NCBI GenBank assembly: GCA_019651435.1
Contig: BOYI01000001.1
Span: 558,001-622,000, forward strand
Source: Pelagibacteraceae bacterium
Lineage (GTDB): Bacteria; Pseudomonadota; Alphaproteobacteria; HIMB59
Direction of reading: 5' to 3'
DNA: 64,000 nucleotides
Below the pieces are notes generated by a model. That model did not search any database, had not been told where the DNA came from, and was given only the letters and a program-made list of their open reading frames with translations. Below are positions 19,086 through 28,695 of this stretch, piece by piece. Within the stretch, counting starts at the first letter, position 1. Each line of letters begins with the position of its first letter. A program made the position numbers and the translations under genes.

Positions 19086-19518
19086 TAAAATAAGCTTTGA
19101 ATTTATCATTGGGTTATTAATACTAATTATTACTTTAATATCTTTTTTTTATTTCTCTTTAAAAATTGATTATTTTGATAATTCTAAAAAAATAAATTTA
19201 AATTCAAATTTTTTTGATATTGGCGATCTTACCGTGGGCGCTGATGTTAAAACTAAGGGTGTAAAAATTGGTGAGGTCATAGAAATTTCTTTAGATGGAA
19301 ACTCTTATATGGCAATAGTAAAAAGCTCTCTCAACTATGATTTAAAAATTCCATTAGATTCTGAATTTAAAATAGCAAATAATGGCTTTATTGGTTCTCC
19401 TTACATAGAAGTAACAATGGGCATTAATGAACAATATTATCAAAATAATGATTTGACGGAAAATAATGTCGATGCTGTATCTCTTGAAGAGATTATTAAT
19501 AGTTTTATTTTTAATTAA
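19078..19518 (+). CDS. MCE-domain lipid transport protein (MlaD-like), copy 2
   Basis: A 146-residue protein with an N-terminal membrane helix (about residues 8-28) and one MCE domain: FDIGDLTVGADVKTKGVKIGEV, then LKIPLDSEFKIANNGFIGSPYIEV. It is clearly related in architecture to the preceding gene but strongly diverged in sequence, so this is an old duplication or a heteromeric pair rather than a recent copy. It overlaps both neighbours and is surely translated in the same operon. Confidence 0.82.
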   Translation: MNNKISFEFIIGLLILIITLISFFYFSLKIDYFDNSKKINLNSNFFDIGDLTVGADVKTKGVKIGEVIEISLDGNSYMAIVKSSLNYDLKIPLDSEFKIANNGFIGSPYIEVTMGINEQYYQNNDLTENNVDAVSLEEIINSFIFN

Positions 19519-19825
19519 TACCTTTTCTTCTCAAGCTTTTTCTGAAAATAGCAGAAATGCATCAATTTTAATTTTAGATAAATCAGCCTCTACAAAATAT
19601 GAACTTAATTTTTCAAAAGAAATTCAATTTCGTAATCTCTCTTTTGAATTGATAACATGTGAAAATATCAAATTTGATAAATATGTTGATGAAATAGCAT
19701 TGATTAAAATTTCTCAAGAAGAAGATATTTTTATTGGCTGGTTTTTTTCAATTACTGATGAATTAAATCTTTATTCAAATAAAATATATGAAGTTACTCT
19801 GAAATCTTGCTCTAATGAAAATTAG
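19466..19825 (+). CDS. DUF2155-family secreted protein
   Basis: A 119-residue protein with an N-terminal signal peptide (LLKRLLIVLFLINTFSSQAF) and the DUF2155 pattern: ASILILDKSAS, a middle strand ending LITCENI, then DIFIGWFFSITDELNLYSNKIYEVTL read in pieces and a final Cys. The two conserved Cys may form a disulfide. Function is unknown; it travels with NDUFA12 and mlaD genes in alphaproteobacteria. It overlaps the upstream MCE gene by about 50 bp and the convergent accC by 14 bp. Confidence 0.8.
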   Translation: MSMLYLLKRLLIVLFLINTFSSQAFSENSRNASILILDKSASTKYELNFSKEIQFRNLSFELITCENIKFDKYVDEIALIKISQEEDIFIGWFFSITDELNLYSNKIYEVTLKSCSNEN

Positions 19826-21155
19826 AAATATTTTTTTCTAGCCAATTTGTATTATATTGACCACTAGTAAATATATCTTGTTTTAAAATCCATTTATGAA
19901 GATCGATGTTAGTATTGATACCTTCTATGATAATTTCATTTAAGGCTCTTTGCATAATTGAAATAGCCTCATCCCTATTTTCACCTCTTGAAATTAATTT
20001 TAAAATAAGACTATCATAATGCGGATTAACTCGATAATTAGTGTATATAGCTGTATCTACTCTGACTCCTCGACCACCAGGTAGGTTTATAAACTTAATT
20101 GTACCTGGGCTAGGAGAAAAATCTTTTGCATTTTCAGCGTTTATTCGGCATTCAATAGTATGAAATTTTTTATTTAAATCATTAATCTCTATTTTATAAC
20201 CTGCAGCCACCATAATTTGATTTTTTACTAAATCTAAATCATAAGCTTCTTCAGTTACCGGATGTTCAACTTGCAGTCTTGTATTCATCTCAATAAAATA
20301 AATTTGATTATCTTGGTATAAAAATTCAAGTGTACCAACACCCTCATATTGACTTGATAGCAGTAAATTTTGGACATTATTTTCTAAATTTTCTAAATTA
20401 TTAATATCAACAAAATCTGAGGGTATTTCTTCAATAATTTTTTGATTTTTTCTTTGTATTGAGCAGTCTCTTTGCCCAATTATTTTTGCTGTTTGGTGTT
20501 TGGGGTCAGAAATCACCTGAAATTCTATATGTTTCGCATTAGTTAAAAACTTTTCTGCATACATAGTATCGTCACCAAAATAGTTTTTAGCTTCTGTTTT
20601 TAATTGCTGGAAATATTGTTTGATTTCATTTTCATTATTGAAGACTCTCATTCCTTTACCACCGCCACCATAAGCAGCTTTAATTACAACTGGAAAACCA
20701 ATAGATTTAGCAATTTTTAGAGCATCAGAAGTATCTTTGATATTTTTAGCTTCAGGATTACCAAGTATTGGCAATTTGTATTCGTTAGCTAATTTTAAAG
20801 CATTGCTCTTATTTCCTAGATCTAAGATTGATTTTGAAGATGGGCCAATAAATTTAACATCATGTTTTTGCAAAATATTTGCAAATTTATCATTTTCACT
20901 AAGAAAGCCATATCCGGGGTGAACAGCTTCAGCTCCAGTAATATTAATTGCACTCATGATATTTGGAATATTTAAATAACTGCTAGACGGAAGAGCTCCG
21001 CCAACACAAATACTTTCATCAGCTAGTTTTACATGCATGGCATCACTATCCACGTCTGAGTGTATAGCTACAGATTGAATATCTAGTTCTTTACATGCAC
21101 GGATTATTCTAACAGCTATTTCACCTCTGTTAGCAATTAGTATCTTTTTAAACAA
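19812..21155 (-). CDS. accC: Acetyl-CoA carboxylase, biotin carboxylase subunit
   Basis: A 447-residue enzyme that carboxylates biotin on AccB using ATP and bicarbonate. It carries the N-terminal MFKKILIANRGEIAVRIIRAC, HPGYGFLSEN, the ATP-grasp glycine-rich loop AAYGGGGKGMRV, IEMNTRLQVEHPVTE with the catalytic region, and a biotin-carboxylase C domain (ECRINAENAKDFSPSPG). Its start is 1 nt from the accB stop, giving an accB-accC operon on the minus strand. Confidence 0.97.
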   Translation of the reverse strand: MFKKILIANRGEIAVRIIRACKELDIQSVAIHSDVDSDAMHVKLADESICVGGALPSSSYLNIPNIMSAINITGAEAVHPGYGFLSENDKFANILQKHDVKFIGPSSKSILDLGNKSNALKLANEYKLPILGNPEAKNIKDTSDALKIAKSIGFPVVIKAAYGGGGKGMRVFNNENEIKQYFQQLKTEAKNYFGDDTMYAEKFLTNAKHIEFQVISDPKHQTAKIIGQRDCSIQRKNQKIIEEIPSDFVDINNLENLENNVQNLLLSSQYEGVGTLEFLYQDNQIYFIEMNTRLQVEHPVTEEAYDLDLVKNQIMVAAGYKIEINDLNKKFHTIECRINAENAKDFSPSPGTIKFINLPGGRGVRVDTAIYTNYRVNPHYDSLILKLISRGENRDEAISIMQRALNEIIIEGINTNIDLHKWILKQDIFTSGQYNTNWLEKNISNFH

Positions 21156-21590
21156 TTAAGAAATTTCGAATAGTGGTTGGCCAAATTCAACAGCCTCACC
21201 ATTTTTTACTAGGATAGATTTAACTACACCATCTTTATCTGATTTAATTTCATTAAAGGTTTTCATTGCTTCAATTAAACAAATAGTATCTCCTTTTTTA
21301 ATTTTTTGACCACTTTTTACAAAAGGTGGGGAACTTGGTTTAGGAGTAAGATAAATTATACCTACCATTGGGCTATCAATACTTTGCATACTTGAAGACT
21401 CATTGGTTTGGGTATTAGAAATGTTTTGAGGCTGGCTAGATACAGGGCTTTGAGCTATCTGAACAGAACCTGAGCTGTTAGATATTTCGATGGAAATAGT
21501 TTTATTTGAAAATTTTAAAGATCCTAAATTTTCATCTTTAAGTTTTTTAATCAGAAGATTAATCGAATTTTCAGTTTTCTTATCAATCAT
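21156..21590 (-). CDS. accB: Acetyl-CoA carboxylase, biotin carboxyl carrier protein
   Basis: A 144-residue carrier: an N-terminal helical part, a Ser/Gln/Asn-rich linker (about residues 40-70) and a biotinyl domain with the modification site EAMKTFNEI (Lys of EAMK) plus IKKGDTICLIEA. The linker is rich in Ser and Gln rather than the usual Pro/Ala. It leads the accBC pair. A weak RBS (TTTAGGAAA) precedes the ATG. Confidence 0.96.
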   Translation of the reverse strand: MIDKKTENSINLLIKKLKDENLGSLKFSNKTISIEISNSSGSVQIAQSPVSSQPQNISNTQTNESSSMQSIDSPMVGIIYLTPKPSSPPFVKSGQKIKKGDTICLIEAMKTFNEIKSDKDGVVKSILVKNGEAVEFGQPLFEIS

Positions 21591-21640
21591 TTCCTAAATA
21601 TACCTCATCAATTAAAAAATAAAACTGTTAACATTGATAT

Positions 21641-22627
21641 TTATTTAAATTGTTTAGCTAATTTAAGTCTTTGATTATAGTAATTAGATTTGATTTTCTT
21701 CCCATAAATATTTTTTGAATTTTTCTCAATTTGATAATAGTTAAGCTGCCCAACTAATTGACCATCTTTGATCATAAAAGGAGTATCATAAGCTCTTAAT
21801 TCTAATACGGCAGGAACGCCTTTTAGAAGACCAAAACCAGGGTCAAAAAAACCTGCATAATGTACTCTAAAATTACCAAAGCTATCTTTGAAAGGTTCTA
21901 ATTCTGCTGCATTATTTTCGGGAACCACAATAGACTCTTTAGATCTCAGGATATAAAACTCATCTTTTTCTATAATAAAAGAGTCACTTTTAGGAACTAT
22001 CTCTTCCCAATATTTTTCTTTTAGGTAATGATTAATTTTATTTAAATTTATAGAGGATGTTATTTTTTTGGCTCGATATGCAGATACTTTACCTTTTTGA
22101 ATTGAAACAGAAATTTTTAGTTTCTTTTGAATGTTTTCGTCTGATCCCTCAAAAAATCTTATTTGATTAAGGCAAATATTTTTCTTTAATTCGATACTAA
22201 AAGATTGTGGTATGATTTCTAGATATAACTTACCAGAGTAGCCATAGTCTATTTCATCATATTCAGTTCCATATTCAGTGATTAAACGTGTAAAAATATC
22301 TAGCCTACCAGTTGTGCTTTTAGGATTAGCTTTACCTTTTATCTTTTTTGGTAAATTCAAACTTTCATTTAATTCGCATAAATAAATACAATTTTTTTCA
22401 AATAGAAATTCTTTGTTAAGGTTAATTTGAACTAGGGATAATTCATTAATGATTTTTGAAATTGGCTGTTTATTAGGAATAAAAGATGCTTTTATTCTGT
22501 AACATTTAGATGAGAGACTTAAATCTAAAGATGCTGGTTGAATTTGATTTTTATTAAAAGATGATGATGTTCTAATAGAATTAGCTTTAATTAAATTTTT
22601 AATATCTTTATTAATTAGATAAGGCAT
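21641..22627 (-). CDS. dcd: dCTP deaminase, alphaproteobacterial two-domain form
   Basis: A 328-residue protein, about twice the length of classical Dcd. Two trimeric dUTPase/Dcd-like halves are visible: residues 1-165 with QPASLDLSLSSK and KGKANPKSTTGRLDIFTRLI, and 215-325 with KDSFGNFRVHYAGFFDPGFG. Dcd makes dUTP for dTMP synthesis. The double-domain form is common in Alphaproteobacteria. Its ATG lies inside the end of the M48 peptidase gene. Confidence 0.87.
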   Translation of the reverse strand: MPYLINKDIKNLIKANSIRTSSSFNKNQIQPASLDLSLSSKCYRIKASFIPNKQPISKIINELSLVQINLNKEFLFEKNCIYLCELNESLNLPKKIKGKANPKSTTGRLDIFTRLITEYGTEYDEIDYGYSGKLYLEIIPQSFSIELKKNICLNQIRFFEGSDENIQKKLKISVSIQKGKVSAYRAKKITSSINLNKINHYLKEKYWEEIVPKSDSFIIEKDEFYILRSKESIVVPENNAAELEPFKDSFGNFRVHYAGFFDPGFGLLKGVPAVLELRAYDTPFMIKDGQLVGQLNYYQIEKNSKNIYGKKIKSNYYNQRLKLAKQFK

Positions 22628-23750
22628 AAGAGTTGTCTAAATTTGAAATTTTATTTTTATCATAATTATTGCAATAATAATCAATTTTTTGAGATTGGTT
22701 TGTTGTTTTAAAAAATTGGCAAAAATAGAAATTTGATAAATTTAAATCATTTGTTTTGCGTAATATTTTCCATAAATATAATGAAAGTAGTATTCTTTTT
22801 GTATTGCTTTATTTTCTTTGTTTTTCTCAATTAATTCATAAAGATCAGATAATTGATTATCTATTATATAATTAAAGTATTCTATTTTAAAAACTATTAT
22901 CATTTATTGAATACAATTCTTGAAATATTTCTTCATTTTTAATTGGCTAATACCTTTCTTATAATTTCATAATTAAAATAAGAATTAGGTAGGATTTTCT
23001 TCAATTTGTGAGATAATCCTTTTTCAAGATTAATAAAGAATTTATTAAAATCATCAATTTTAGAATTTTTACCATATTTAGCTTTTATCCAATTAAATTC
23101 TGGAGAGTTAATTACTGACTCTTTCTGCTAAATTTTTAAGGATATTTATCTATCTTCATTTCTTGGATGTGTAGCAAAGTAGACATTTTGGTTTTCAGGT
23201 AATTCTTCAATAAAATTATTAAACCTTTTGTATTTAAATTTCTCTCTTTGATCTTACTAATCATAAAATCATCTGCTTGAATTTCAAATTTTATAGAATT
23301 ATAGGAAAGGTCACTTAATAATTTTTGATTTATTGTTAGGCTAGATGCTATTCCTATGCCAGGGTCACCCGATATAACTGCTAAGCCTATAGATAATAAA
23401 TTATTTAGAGAATTTGATTTTTTTGCATCTAATACTTTAATCTTTTTAGATGCATAGTGATTGTGTTCTATATGTCCTAATTCATGAAAATATATAGACT
23501 TTAAAGTATCCTCATCTTCGATTAATTTAATAAGCTCAGTTGTAAAATATATATTATTTTCTATTACAAAAGCATTGGGTTTGCTGTCAAAACAATATAA
23601 CTATGAAAATCCCATCATTATTACTTAAATTGTAAAAATAATCTTCAGCAATTGGATCTCTAATAATCTCCAATGAATTAGCATTGAAACTTATTATAAA
23701 AGAAAAAAACTAATAATGTCTTCAGTTGATTTTTTCTTAATTTTTCTTCT
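22611..23750 (-). CDS. M48-family metallopeptidase with TPR-like tail (heavily frameshifted)
   Basis: No long frame survives, yet translation across frames gives an N-terminal hydrophobic signal segment, then ANSLEIIRDPIAEDYF and SKPNAFVIENNIYFTTELI, the zinc motif HELGHIEHNH near 23480, KKSNSLNNLLSIGLAVISGDPGIG, and a second-ligand region FEIQADDFMI. The last 120 residues (NQLSDLYELIEKNKENKA, EYYFHYIYGKYYA) are helical and TPR-like. This is the BepA/YfgC-type envelope protease layout. The C-terminal stop inside dcd (22611) and the start near the rne stop are approximate. Confidence 0.75.
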
Positions 23751-25355
23751 TATGATTTTTCAGATTTTTCTTCAATAGTATTTTTTTCAGATATTTTCTT
23801 TAGATTTGATATTAATTTTTTTAAGAATTTTTGATCTATTTCAAAAGTGTTGAATTCTAATTCTTTTCAACTTTTATAAATTTAATTTTAAAAGTTAATT
23901 TTAATGATTTAATTCTTTATTAATTTCATTTTCATTATCTTTGAAAAACTGATCATCTATTCTAATCTCATAAGTCTCATTCTCATCTAATGAAGTTAGG
24001 TTTTTAATAAGAGATATTAAATTATGTATACAATGGACTTAGTTTTTTCAATCCATTTCCATTACAACATTCACATTTTTGATAAAAAGTTTCATATATA
24101 CTTTGTCCAATTCTTTGTCTTGAAATTTCCATGAGTCCAAATTGTGAAATTTTAGTCATTTGAACTCTTGCTCTATCTTTGTAAAAGAGTTCTTTAATTT
24201 TTCTTTCAACCTTATTGTTGTTTCCAGAAATACTCATATCGATAAAATCAATTACTATTAAACCAGCTATATTTCTAAGTTGTACCTGTTTGAAAATTTC
24301 ATCACAGGCCTCAAATTAGTATTAAGAGCAGTAATTTCTATATTCTTTTCTGAAGGGTTGATCTTCCGAGTTTATATCAATACTGGTTAGTGCTTCTGTA
24401 GGATTTATGACTAGATAGCCGCCAGATTTTAAGTAAATATTTTCTTCACTAAGAGAGTTAATTTGGGATTTTTATTCCATAACTTTCAAAAAGAGGAAAT
24501 TTTTCTTGTAAAGGTAATCTTTTTATTTTTATTAACACTAAATTCATCCTCTAATTTTTATATTCTTTTAAAGTTTTTGAGTCTGAGAAAATAATTTCAT
24601 CAACAGATCTTTGGTTTAAGTCTCTGGCTATTTTTATTAGAGGTGTATCTAATTCAGATATTAATTTTGGTGCCTTAGATTTAAGAGTATCTTCTCTAAT
24701 TTTGTCCATAATTTTCTAGATATGTAAATCAGCTATTATATCCTCATCTTCAGCAGAAATAGCATTTGTTCTTATAATGATTGACATTCCTTCAGGCAAA
24801 TTAAATCCATCATGAAGTTTTTTAAGTCTTTTTCTGTCATTGGGGTTTGATATTTTTTGAAACTCCTCCATTTGAAGAGTTATTCGGTAATAAGACACTA
24901 TATCGACCTGGTAAAGATATGAACGTAGTTATTGCGCTCCTTTATTTCCTCTTTCTCTTTTACAATTTGTATCAATAAAACTTGGTCTTTTTTTATTACA
25001 TCTTGATTTTGTATTTTCTGTAAAAGGATAAAAATTGTTTTTTGTCTGTTTCTCATCTTCCGACATCTTCATTTGGTTTTTGGAGCTATCAATTACTTTT
25101 TCATTATGGGGTATCTTAAAATAACCCCGGATGAATTTCATCAAATGGTAAGAATGCTTTTTTTTCAGATCCAAAATCAATAAATGCAGCTTGTAAAGAG
25201 GGCTCTACTCTTGATACTATGCCAGGATATATATTATTTTTTTTACTTGATATTAATTCGTCAGAATAGTCGAAATAATTGATATCTTGTCCATCTGTGG
25301 CGATGATGCATAATTCTGAGCTGATGTTTCCATCAATAAAAATTCGTTTTGACAT
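23750..25355 (-). CDS. rne: Ribonuclease E/G (frameshifted)
   Basis: Starts MSKRIFIDGNISSE at 25355 behind an AAAGGAT RBS. The S1 domain reads NIYPGIVSRVEPSLQAAFIDFG with a short Lys/Asn-rich insertion, then ERGNKGA, SLPGRY, SNPNDRKRLKKL. The DNase I-like catalytic part follows: ALTSIDINSG and IAGLIVIDFIDM hold the two metal-binding Asp. The Zn-link region is KCECCNGNG. A helical tail of roughly 100 residues ends EEKSEKS at 23750-23752. At about 535 residues it lacks the long degradosome scaffold of classical RNase E. At least six indels break the frame. Confidence 0.86.
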
Positions 25356-25408
25356 GTTTTTAAATCCTTTTGGTATGATAAATTACAAGTAAAATTTGAT
25401 TACTTGAT

Positions 25409-27638
25409 ATGAAACTTTTAAATTAATTAAATACATTTTTTATTATTTGTATTAGGCATCTCAATCATGATTATTTTTTTATGGAATATCCAAGAAGATT
25501 TGCCAAATGCAAATATATCTGAATATTTTCCAAATGAAATAACTAAAATTTATGACAATAATTATGATTTATTATATCACGTAGGACCAGAGATAGGTTT
25601 TATATCGAATATAACGATATACCTGTTGAAATGATTCAAGCTATCTTAGCTGCAGAGGATAAGACCTTTTTCAACATCAAGGTTACGATATCAAAGGAAT
25701 AATAAATGCCTTTTTAGTTAATTTAAAAAATATTTATTCCAAAACTAATAGTAACTATGTTGGTGCTTCTACAATTACCCAACAATTAGTCAAAAATATT
25801 TTGCTAAATAATGATCAAACAATCACAGAAAAGTTAAAGAATTAATCCTTTCTATTAGAATTGAGAATGAATATTCAAAAGAATTTATTTTAGAATTATA
25901 TTTAAATGAAATTTATTTTGGTAGAAGGTCATATGGAGTGCTTCAGCTGCAAATAATTATTTTAATAAATCTATTTTTGACTTAGATATCCATGAATATG
26001 CTATTTAGCGCCTTACCAAAGGGCCAATAATTATGATCCTAAAAAAAATTATCAAAAAACTTTTGACAGAAGAAATTATGTTTTAAATCAGATGTTTTTG
26101 AATGACTTTATTGATAAAGAAAAATATGAAATATATTCAAAGAAAGAGATTGTTTTATCCGATAGAGATAATAAGAAATATAAACTTGATTACAAGACTG
26201 ACTATATTCTTCAACAACTTCTCAAAATTCTATTAGTGCAAATGCATACTTATATTCAATCAACCATTGACCAAAATTTACAATTCTTAGCTGAAAAATC
26301 TTTATTAGATAATTTATTATTTTTGAAAAAAATATAAAAACTGGTCTGGTAGTTATAAGGATTTAAGTTCAATTCAGGAGCTTAATTATTCCCTCACTGG
26401 ACATAGCTAAAGTTCAAAAATTCTAAAAATCGTGTTGAATTAAATTATTAAATAATGAGAAACCATTGTAATCACTGATGATTTAAATTTATTTGGTTCT
26501 AAAAACAAAACCATCTTCTTTTTTATCTTAGGTGATTATTTGTATTTAACTTATTAATGACAAATACTTTTTAGCACAAGAATTGATATAAATGGATCCT
26601 TTTGGTTATGGATCCTTATAATGGAAACATACTGGTATGGTGGGGGATAACTATAAAAAAGAACTTTAATAGAGCCATCAGGCATTTAGACAACCGATCA
26701 TCAATAAAACCTTTTATTTATGCAAGGCTTTGGAAAATAAATTATTTTTGCCTAATACTTTAATTTAGACTCTAGCGTTTTATTGGAACAAGGCCTAATT
26801 TGCCAATAGGGGATTCCAAAAATTATTGAAAAATCCTATGGTGAAATGACATTTAGAAGGCTTTAGAAAATTCAAATAATCTAATTACTTTAAAGATAGG
26901 TTAGATTTAGGATTAATAAAGTTTCAAAATTTTTTGAAGAAATAAATTTATATGAAAATAATTGCAAAAAGATGTGTATTCCCCTTACTTGGGCTATTGA
27001 AAATAATTTATTGAATATTACTAAATCATACTCAGTTTTTGTTAAGGGGATATCAAGTTGAACCAAATAAAATTAAAAAGTTGTTTCGATAAAGGAAATT
27101 TAGTTTTAATCAAGATTACTTTTCATGTAATTATTGTGATTTTCAAATTACTGATCGTTCTTATAGAAAACCTCAATTCAAAGCAAGCAAGATAATATAA
27201 TCTCACCCAAACTTCATATCAAATATTAAGATTCTTAAAGGGCCATTGAAAGGGAACGGGAAAAATCTTTAAATAGTATTCAATATCCAATGCTGGAAAA
27301 CTGGAACAACTAATGATAGTAAGGATTTATGGTTTTTTGGATTAACCCAATTTGTGGTTGGCGTTTATGTTGGCTATGATAATCCAAAAAAAATTGGCTA
27401 TAGAAAAACCCGGTCATCTGTGGCATTCCAATTTTTAAAAGTTTTATGGAGGCTATCCTTCAGAAGATACAGATAAAACATAGATTTTTTTATTCCTGAT
27501 AATATTATTTTAAAAAAATAGATGCAAATACGGTGTTTTTGAAACTAAAAATTCTTCAATAATGAATATTTTACTAAAGATCAACTTGAAACTATCAATA
27601 ATCTAAATAAAGTGAATACTATTGGCGGTATAAATTAA
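25409..27638 (+). CDS. mrcA: Penicillin-binding protein 1A (heavily frameshifted)
   Basis: A bifunctional peptidoglycan synthase, divergent from rne. After a membrane anchor (IMIIFLWNIQEDLP) the GT51 domain shows IQAILAAEDKTFF with the catalytic Glu, GASTITQQLVKNILL and ILELYLNEIYFGRRSYGV. The transpeptidase domain shows SSIKPFIYA (SxxK) and KTGTTNDSKDLWFFG (KTG), then GVYVGYDNPK. The end reads NNLNKVNTIGGIN with stop 27636-27638, overlapping the prfB ATG. About 740 residues. More than ten indels interrupt it, so no in-frame translation is reliable. Confidence 0.83.
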
Positions 27639-28695
27639 TGGAAAATTTGAATTTATTAATTTGATAAAAGATTTTGAAAATCTCCTTATGTAACAAGGAG
27701 GGGTCTTTGACTATGATAAATCTGTTAAAAGGATATTAGAAATCAATGAAATATTATCAGTCCTGATAATTGGAAAAATTGCTTTAATTAATAAACCACA
27801 AAATGAATAAAATCTTTAAAAATAATATAAATAACTTTGATGAGTTAAAAAATTTTTAAGATTATAAGGATTTTGCTGAGATTTATGAAAGTCTCAATTC
27901 AAGATAAAAATGAAATTAATCTTCAGCAACTAAATAAAAATTTAGAAAAAATCAAAATTCAATCCTTACTAATGGAGAAACTGATGATTGTAATTGTTTT
28001 GTTGAAATCATGCTGGAGCAGGGGGACAGAAAGTCAAGATTGGGCTGAAATGTTAATGAGAATGTATGAAAGATTTGCGAGAAAAATGACTATAAATTTA
28101 GTAAATTTATATCAAAAAGGAGAGAAGGGAGGAAATTAAAAAATACAACTTTTAATTTCGGGTTTCAAATCTTTATGGATATCTTAAAAAGAGTCAGGAA
28201 ATTCATCGATTAGTAAGAATATCTCCCTTTGACTCAAAAAACGTCGCATACAAGTTTTCAAGTGTTTGGGTTATCCTGAAATTGATGAAAATATTGAAGT
28301 AGAAATTAACCCAAAAAATCTTAGGAATGATACTTTTAAAAGCTCGGGAGCAGGTGGCCAACATGTTAATAAAAAAAGATAGTGCTGTAAAAATTACCAT
28401 TTAAAAAAAAGTTTGTTCAAAGCAAAATGAAGTCCAACATAGAAATAGAGAACTGCTATGAAAATGTTGAAATCTAGGAAAATTTTTGAAATTGAACTTG
28501 AAAACAAAATGAAGAAAAAGAAAGAAGAAAGTAATAAAAAAAAAATTGGTTGGGGAAAACAAATTAAAATCATATGTATTACATCCATATAAAATGGTAA
28601 AAAATCTTCGAACAAATCATCAAACCTCTAATACTGAGACTGTTCTTGATGGGGATATTTTTGAGTTTTTGGAGGCGAGTCTTTTGAATGATTAA
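27638..28695 (+). CDS. prfB: Peptide chain release factor 2, with programmed +1 frameshift (plus sequence errors)
   Basis: RF2 recognises UAA and UGA. ATG 27638 overlaps the mrcA stop. A short N-terminal part resembling [14 protein letters not shown] leads to an in-frame TGA at 27708-27710 in the classical RF2 context, after which the +1 frame reads [17 protein letters not shown], matching the start of RF2 domain 1 in E. coli. Later blocks are [26 protein letters not shown] in pieces, [10 protein letters not shown]-like text, [19 protein letters not shown] (GGQ loop) and [20 protein letters not shown]. Other frame breaks look like sequence errors. Confidence 0.88.
27696..27711 (+). promoter_or_regulatory. 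RF2 programmed +1 frameshift site
   Basis: AGGAGG (27696-27701), a 3-nt spacer GGT, the slippery CTT (27705-27707), TGA (27708-27710) and C (27711). The E. coli site has AGGGGG, a 3-nt spacer, CTT, TGA, C: the same elements at the same spacing. When RF2 is scarce the ribosome slips forward one base at CTT and reads GAC TAT GAT, so RF2 controls its own synthesis. One base appears missing shortly upstream, so the zero frame cannot be followed unbroken from the ATG. Confidence 0.8.

Noticed and set aside
22700-28600. A degraded mobile element or pseudogene island
   Set aside because: The region first looks non-coding, but reading across frames recovers M48 peptidase, RNase E/G, PBP1A and RF2 in the order expected for Alphaproteobacteria; no transposase, repeats or attachment sites were seen.
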